A program made the translations under genes and the position numbers. Below are positions 19,601-23,557 of a stretch of 23,557 nucleotides of DNA, in pieces. The DNA comes from Elysia marginata. Lineage: Eukaryota; Mollusca; Gastropoda; Plakobranchidae. How positions within the stretch are numbered: the first letter of the stretch is position 1; each line of letters starts with the position of its first letter. The notes under the pieces were generated by a model. That model made no database searches. It saw only the letters and a program-made list of their open reading frames with translations, and had not been told where the DNA came from. The stretch is from contig BMAT01009565.1 of the NCBI GenBank assembly GCA_019649035.1, forward strand, positions 129,348 to 152,904. Reading direction: 5' to 3'.

Positions 19601-21011
19601 GAGAACCATCAGTGAACTGCACCAATCAGCACTTCATGATTGCTAAACTTTGAGATGAACTTCATAAAATCATAAATCAAAAGAGACATTGTGGTGTTTA
19701 CACAGCAACTTGAGTAGAAAAACAAGACATACCTGACTTAGGCTTGGGCATCTCCCATTCTCCATCATAGCTACTATCAAATTTTGTTGCAGCATACAAA
19801 TCATAAGTAGATATTTCAGCATAATGGGAAGGACCAATTCTTGTTTGTCTGCACATACTCTGGTCACTGTTTTGACTCCACATCTAGTTTTAAACAAAAA
19901 TAATAATGCTCATTAACAATTTTTTTCTTTGATTTAAAAATGTCATGTCTCATAAAGCAGAAAGATATTCTTGAAATCATATCCCACTTTATGATAGTAG
20001 GTCTATCTCCACACTTGCTTTTGTTTTTAACATTGGTGTAAACCCAATCGCTTGGAGTCAGTGTACCCCATTCATTCAACAAACCTCTTTTGCTCTTAAA
20101 TTTATCTGAAAGTGAAATAACCCACAATACTGTTAACAAAATTAACAAAATACATTGACAATATGTTGGTTACAAAGACCACGGTAAAATTTTTCACAAA
20201 AATATTTTATATTTAAAATGCTAACTTCTGAAAATAAATACTTAACATTGCACAAGATCTTGTTAATTACATTATTTATGAAAACAAATTGGTATCATGT
20301 CTAGAGCGAATGAGTCGGAAGTCGGAAAACCCTTTTATTTTCTTCTAAAAAATGCCAGCTGAAGGTCTTTTTTCTTCTTTTTCTCTACATTTTAAATCCA
20401 CAATGACAATTTAAGTTTTAAAATCTTTTCACAAAATGATAATTACTTTAAGAAATTTTTGACGTTTGGAACTGAAAGTTTAGAAAAATGTGACCTCAAC
20501 CCCACAAACCCAGTGTATTTGCCCAGTCTCATTCTGAGCTGCAAGCAATTTCTCAGTGTTTTAAAAAATCTGTTAAATCTCCTGGCGTTATTAATTTATT
20601 AAAAAATTAATTATCAAAGATAAATGAATTATAGCTTTTACATGCTTTCTTGTCAGGTATAATATCCAAAAAAGAAAGTTATCAACTGAGCTAGGTTTTT
20701 GGGATTGATGTCACAAATGTTTTGCTTAAATCAGCAACACCTTTGATTCTTTGAAAGTGAAAACTGCTACATCCCACTCATTTAGCCTGGATGCAAGACA
20801 TTTAATTATGTTTCAACAAATTATAAAATTATGTGAATTTTTAAAAAATTTTTACCTGCCAAATTTTATTACGATGTTTTTCTAAATCTCTTAGATGCAA
20901 CTTCTGACCAAAAAACTTGTCATGATGGCGTTTTTTAGGCAGCATCAGATAAATTCCTGAAGAGATGAGAAGCAGGCCAACAACAAGACCTAAGCGTTGA
21001 GCAAACTTCAT
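13657..21011 (-). CDS. MAN2A1: Golgi alpha-mannosidase II (GH38), complete four-exon gene
   Basis: Joining 21011-20856, 19883-19733, 18259-18021 and 16632-13657 gives 1173 codons (human MAN2A1 is 1144). The enzyme trims mannose from N-glycans in the Golgi to allow complex glycan synthesis. The protein starts with a type II membrane anchor (about residues 6-24) and a short stem. The catalytic domain has the zinc motif PHSHNDPGW (His126, Asp128), GGWVMPDEA and the putative nucleophile in SIDPFG (Asp240). It also has IQRVH, GDDFRY (418-423), YWTGYYTTRP and FQHHDAITGT (His566, the fourth zinc ligand). The C-terminal part holds NGFQFIRRR, ANYYPMTSG and DDFRGLGEG, all typical of the MAN2A class and not of the lysosomal class. 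All expected active-site residues are present. Oddities are a 44-48 residue insertion (about 289-336), Leu in place of the usual His in DPFGHS, a poly-Pro loop and a very large last exon. The symbol denotes the family; MAN2A1 versus MAN2A2 cannot be resolved in an invertebrate. Confidence 0.93.
16633..18020 (-). other. Mannosidase intron 3
   Basis: 1388 bases with GT/AG ends. AT-rich and non-coding. A lone TACAGTAGATTCTCCTTAA at 16955-16973 resembles the end of the MITE at 21474, but no partner end was found within the intron. Confidence 0.8.
18021..18259 (-). CDS. MAN2A1: Mannosidase exon 3: start of the catalytic domain
   Basis: Acceptor TTTTTTCTATTAG at 18260; the exon starts with CA, completing an Ala codon with the G of exon 2. 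It encodes [23 protein letters not shown] and continues to FIWAETVFFSMWWNELDDAVK. This includes the first two zinc ligands (His126, Asp128) and the active-site Trp131. The exon ends at the donor AAG|GTAAGA (18021/18020), phase 0. Confidence 0.93.
18260..19732 (-). other. Mannosidase intron 2, carrying a LINE fragment
   Basis: 1473 bases with GT/AG ends. It contains the LINE remnant at 18750-19300. The parts outside it (18300-18750 and 19300-19730) show no gene. The 18400-18595 part gives a weak reverse-transcriptase-like TYTACVRPVL on the - strand, which may belong to the same LINE. Confidence 0.8.
18750..19300 (-). pseudogene. Non-LTR retrotransposon fragment: endonuclease C-terminus and linker
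   Basis: The - strand translation runs GPFNMEEARGKEVEDWQTNS, LLLLNDAEDIPTYSRSWLTT, STLDPAFATKDIALKTSRKV. After a frame change near 19090 it gives FARWSYKMANWDLFQL, INAHKVDRAAKEITEAILTD and AAQKNSRPFWTEE. This follows the order of a LINE apurinic-type endonuclease: the 'DFN...W', 'LLND...PT..SR', 'TSTPDLAFAT' and 'DQLGGSDHRPV' blocks, then the 'PRWNYKKANW' linker before the reverse transcriptase. The final SDH catalytic motif is degraded (RGHKQ). Stops follow the WTEE motif. It is inactive and lies in the same orientation as the mannosidase transcript. Confidence 0.85.
19733..19883 (-). CDS. MAN2A1: Mannosidase exon 2: stem region
   Basis: Begins after a weak acceptor (TTTAAAACTAG) with ATG TGG AGT. 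It reads MWSQNSDQSMCRQTRIG and continues through TYDLYAATKFDSSYDGEWEMPKPKS. The exon ends after one base of the next codon at the donor CAG|GTATGT, phase 1. The DLY...FD pattern matches the region before the catalytic domain of MAN2A proteins. It joins exon 1 in phase 0 and exon 3 in phase 1 without a stop. Confidence 0.8.
19884..20855 (-). other. Mannosidase intron 1
   Basis: 972 bases, donor GTAAAA. An open stretch at 19864-20148 has a good internal acceptor (TTTCACTTTCAG, exon would start at 20105), but its frame does not join exon 1 without a stop. It is treated as intronic. Confidence 0.7.
20856..21011 (-). CDS. MAN2A1: Mannosidase exon 1: signal anchor and stem
   Basis: Encodes 52 residues starting MKFAQRLGLVVGLLLISSGI. 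The first in-frame ATG is at 21011-21009 with A at -3. The open frame continues upstream to 21035 only through a TTG codon, so the ATG is chosen. A hydrophobic segment preceded by basic residues and followed by PKKRHH fits a type II Golgi anchor. The exon ends at the donor CAG|GTAAAA (20856/20855), phase 0. The 5' UTR probably has more exons upstream, not identified with confidence. Confidence 0.8.
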
Positions 21012-21035
21012 TGTGCTCACAAGCAAGGTTGCCAA

Positions 21036-21473
21036 TAGTGATACAGAAATACATTGGACATTCCCATGCCTTATAATATAGGTACTGTCTCATAAGTCAA
21101 AAGTGGAAACTTTGGCTCCTTTTGCAAGCAACATCTAAAAATTAAATGTAGGCTGCTTGAAAGATCTAAACCAAAACAATTGTTGGTTGACATTATTGAC
21201 CATCACCAAACGAACAAAAACTTCAAGAGCATTTTGGTGCGTATAAGTCTACTGAAGGTGAGTTATTTGATTTAAATTTAATAAACTTTTCTTTTTCTTA
21301 TTTTTCCTTTCCTCTGCCTTCTTCACAATCTGAATTGTTGGTTTGCTCAGCTGGATACCTGAAAAAAAAGGGCAAAAATGATTTCTTAGGTTACACTGAG
21401 TGGTAATTCAAAACCCAAAAAAGTAAACAATTTTAATCAAATTAGGTCTCTTTAAAAGGCATGAAAATACATG
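21036..21473. other. Mannosidase 5' flank
   Basis: Sequence upstream of the start codon, presumably 5' UTR and intron. On the - strand a pyrimidine-rich stretch ends CCTTTTTTTTCAG at about 21360, a possible acceptor of a 5' UTR exon. On + there is an AAG|GTGAGT string at 21257, with no supporting exon. Confidence 0.35.
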
Positions 21474-21740
21474 TACAGTGGACTCCATTTAATTTGACAT
21501 CTCATGGCCAACATTTATTTTAAGTTAACTTACTTCTAAAATCTCTAATCAGGCATGGCCTTTTTCAGGTTTAGTGAAATTAAGTTATTCTGGCTCCTCC
21601 TGTTTGATTTGAAAATACTACATTATACATGTCTTGTATTCAGTGATTTATTTTTGCATGAAGGCCTGAAGGCAGGCAAAAAAAAAAGTTCAGGTTTTTT
21701 TTAATGTCTTGAGGGCATCCCTTAAGTGGAGTCGACTGTA
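21474..21740. mobile_element. Mariner-type MITE, 267 bases
   Basis: The left end TACAGTGGACTCCATTTAA (21474-21492) and the reverse complement of 21722-21740 (TACAGTCGACTCCACTTAA) agree at 17 of 19 bases. Both begin with TA, consistent with Tc1/mariner TA insertion. The interior is non-coding. It lies about 460 bases upstream of the mannosidase start codon, possibly within its 5' transcribed region. Confidence 0.75.
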
Positions 21741-22360
21741 CTTATGTAAAACTGTAACAATACAGTTTATTTCAATTCTCTTTTAATGTAGCAAACAACT
21801 TTCCCTTCTGAGTTTCCATCTCCGTATTATTCTAAGGTTCCCATGAGTTCCCATTTGCCAAGCCAGTTTCGGCATTTGATTAAACAATGACTTTTCAACG
21901 CAGCGGCATTTCTACTTCTTTCCATTACTGGGAATTTCTAATCCAATCTGTGGTTATCAAGATCAATAGCATTTGTCCCGCCGCCTATGTTGACAGACTT
22001 GATAAACTGGCGACCAGTTGTCTATGATTGTCTCTTAACCACCACTACCTGGCTCTACCCCCATACTGCTAGCGCTGCTAAACAAGCTAAACCCTCTTGT
22101 AGAGATGGACCACAGGTAAACAATAAAGCACGAGGGAGGAGGGGCACGCTTTTGTCGCGCCTTGTCTCCACCTGCACGTGTATCGGTTTCACCGTCACGG
22201 TGGCTGGCCATCTGGTAACCGCAGGCCACTTTGTTTGTAGGTTTACATCACAGGTAAACAATTACATGATCGAATAAGCGTGAAGTAAGGAGGTGTGAAA
22301 CTAACAAATTCGCTGCAGAGTGGTCGTCCTCGGGAGAGTTTTTTTTACAGAGATTATATA
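21741..22360. other. Upstream region with a GC-richer block
   Basis: 21960-22260 is richer in GC and CpG than its surroundings and has open frames on both strands that resemble no family. It could be promoter sequence of the mannosidase gene, or an old repeat. The 14-base sequence CACAGGTAAACAAT occurs twice (22111-22124 and 22249-22262). Confidence 0.35.
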
Positions 22361-22890
22361 TAATAGTGGGTAATCGTGCAGTTGAGCGTCGGCCCTGCCA
22401 AATCATGGGCAAATGGATTATGACAAGTACTCGATAATCAATATAAATTATGGATCCGATAAATGGTAGGCTTAGGTCTAATCTTGACGATAGGAATCAA
22501 ACCAGTTTTGCTCTTTAAAAAAGCTATTAAATTACGGAGTAATACAATTTTTTTACCGTTGTGTAGAAATCCAATTAATGAAGTATGTGGTGCATAATTA
22601 TTTAGGCATAGATCTACATTGGTTTCGAAAAACAATAGTTTGATTTCCGAAAATATAAGTATTCGCTGTTGCCCACCCTGAACAATGAACCGATACAGTT
22701 ACAAACAAAAGCGGCCGACGCTCAACTGCACCATTACCTAATAGTGTAAGAAAAAAGCAGCCCGCGGTCGCGTTGGCAAGGTGGTCATCATGCAGAGTAT
22801 AAGAATATAGAATAAACACAAGGGAGTCATAGTAAAGTGGTCGTCAATACAGGTGGTCTTCTCAGAGAGGTGGTCGTCAAGGCAGGTTTT
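22320..22890. repeat. Scattered GTGGTCGTC motifs around the MITE
   Basis: GTGGTC(G/A)TC or a close form occurs at about 22320, 22781, 22837, 22853 and 22870, the last three spaced about 16-17 bases. The 370-base MITE appears to be inserted into this older repeat. Confidence 0.5.
22361..22746. mobile_element. 370-base MITE with 26-base TIRs and an 8-base target duplication
   Basis: The element spans 22369-22738. The 26-base left end (GGTAATCGTGCAGTTGAGCG, then TCGGCC) and the reverse complement of 22713-22738 match at 25 of 26 bases. Immediately outside, TAATAGTG is present on both sides (22361-22368 and 22739-22746), a perfect 8-base target-site duplication. An 8-base duplication fits hAT, P or Merlin-type transposases; the GG start favours Merlin or an atypical hAT, but the superfamily is not certain. 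It encodes no transposase. High end similarity and an exact duplication suggest a comparatively recent insertion. Confidence 0.9.
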
Positions 22891-22906
22891 CAAAGACTGT
22901 ATTTTA

Positions 22907-23557
22907 AGTTTGACATAAGATCTAGATCTAACAAGTGAACTGGGGCGTTTGAAATGTAGACCTATCTAGACTCTAGATCTCTCTCTCTAGATTCAGTAAA
23001 TTTATACTAGTCTAGATTTAATATAAAATCTAAGAAATACCAGTAGTAGCTGATTTTCAGATAGCCTAGTCGTGAGATCCACTGAAGGTACTGATCCGAA
23101 GAGTTCAAGAGAGAAGTACTTGACTTCCTTTTGTTTTCTCAACTCAAGGAAATTGAAATTAGCCTAATCTACAACATCTACAACTAACACAAGGATTTTG
23201 ACTAACAGAGTGCGTTCCCCTGAAAATGCTGGACTGTTGTAAGACCGCAGTTTTCTATTCGGCTGCTTTTCGTAGCCGTGCGTCAGAGTCAAGGCGAGTG
23301 TGTGTGACGGAAGTAACTATAGAATTAACTGAAGAATGGAACTCATCGACATCTAGAGAAAGACACTAAGACTGACACAGAAAGAGAGAGAGGCGGAAAG
23401 AAATTGATCACAGAAAAAGGCACAGATAACCCTCGAATAAAAAGACAGAGATCAGAGACACACAAACAGACATACCGACCGAAAAAGACAGAGAGACAGG
23501 CATACTTAAATTATGGCTCGATTATACGTTCAAACGTGTTTGATAGCATTTCGCGAT
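22907..23557. other. Right edge, low-complexity and TCTAGA-rich sequence
   Basis: 22920-23020 contains many TCTAGA/CTAGAT palindromic hexamers. 23340-23510 is purine-rich with GACAGAGA-type units. No gene was seen. Confidence 0.5.

Noticed and set aside
19864..20148. Possible extra mannosidase exon with acceptor TTTCACTTTCAG starting at 20105
   Set aside because: Exon 1 ends in phase 0 but the longer open frame here needs a phase 1 entry; in phase 0 it stops after nine codons. A 21-base microexon ending GAG|GTTTGT would fit in phase but is too speculative. Exon 1 joins exon 2 directly in frame.
21012..21035. Upstream start of the mannosidase at 21035
   Set aside because: The codon at 21035 is TTG, not ATG. 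The first in-frame ATG is at 21011 with a favourable context.
21250..21262. Strong splice donor-like AAG|GTGAGT on + upstream of the mannosidase
   Set aside because: No open exon or partner acceptor on + supports a gene here.
22035..22277. Overlapping open frames on both strands in the GC-rich block
   Set aside because: Higher GC reduces stop codons by chance; the translations resemble no known protein.
1..23557. CRISPR array, operon, phage or other prokaryotic-type system
   Set aside because: No regularly spaced repeats, no bacterial-style gene clusters, and clear spliceosomal introns.

Overview
The window is eukaryotic nuclear DNA, most likely from an invertebrate animal. It is AT-rich and has spliced genes with GT/AG introns and long intergenic stretches. 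It also carries decayed non-LTR retrotransposons, a broken hAT transposase and several short inverted-repeat elements. The mix of repeats suggests a mollusc or another lophotrochozoan, but that is an inference and no species can be named. A 19-base run of N (10100-10118) marks an assembly gap.

Only two host genes are supported. At the left edge (471-524, + strand) lies the last coding exon of a gene that is otherwise outside the window. It encodes an 18-codon tail ending in a PIP-box-like PCNA-binding motif, and resembles the C-terminus of RNase H2 subunit B. On the - strand, 21011 down to 13657, is an apparently complete four-exon gene for a Golgi class II alpha-mannosidase (glycoside hydrolase family 38, MAN2A type). 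The joined product is 1173 residues: a type II membrane anchor, a short stem, then the catalytic and C-terminal domains. The last exon alone is 2976 bases. The two genes are tail to tail, about 13 kb apart.

The 13 kb between them (525-13656) holds no supported host gene. It contains a pair of ~58-base direct repeats (2080 and 2957), a pair of ~95-base repeats (4238 and 7025), and several mariner-type short elements ending in TACAGT. It also holds the 3' end of an L2/CR1-like LINE reverse transcriptase (6261-6615, +). From about 8936 to 12831 there is a decayed hAT element whose BED-finger transposase (10129-11975, +) is broken by stops and frameshifts.

The mannosidase introns are mostly featureless. 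Intron 2 carries a LINE endonuclease-and-linker fragment (18750-19300, -), in the same orientation as the host gene. Upstream of the mannosidase lie a 267-base mariner-type MITE (21474-21740) and a more GC-rich stretch (21960-22260). Beyond these is a clear 370-base MITE (22369-22738) with 26-base terminal inverted repeats and a perfect 8-base target-site duplication. The right edge is purine-rich, low-complexity sequence.

No RNA gene, CRISPR array or new multi-gene system was found. The most notable points are the unusual mannosidase (a giant exon and an internal insertion near the active site), the intact 370-base MITE, and the mariner-type MITE family.
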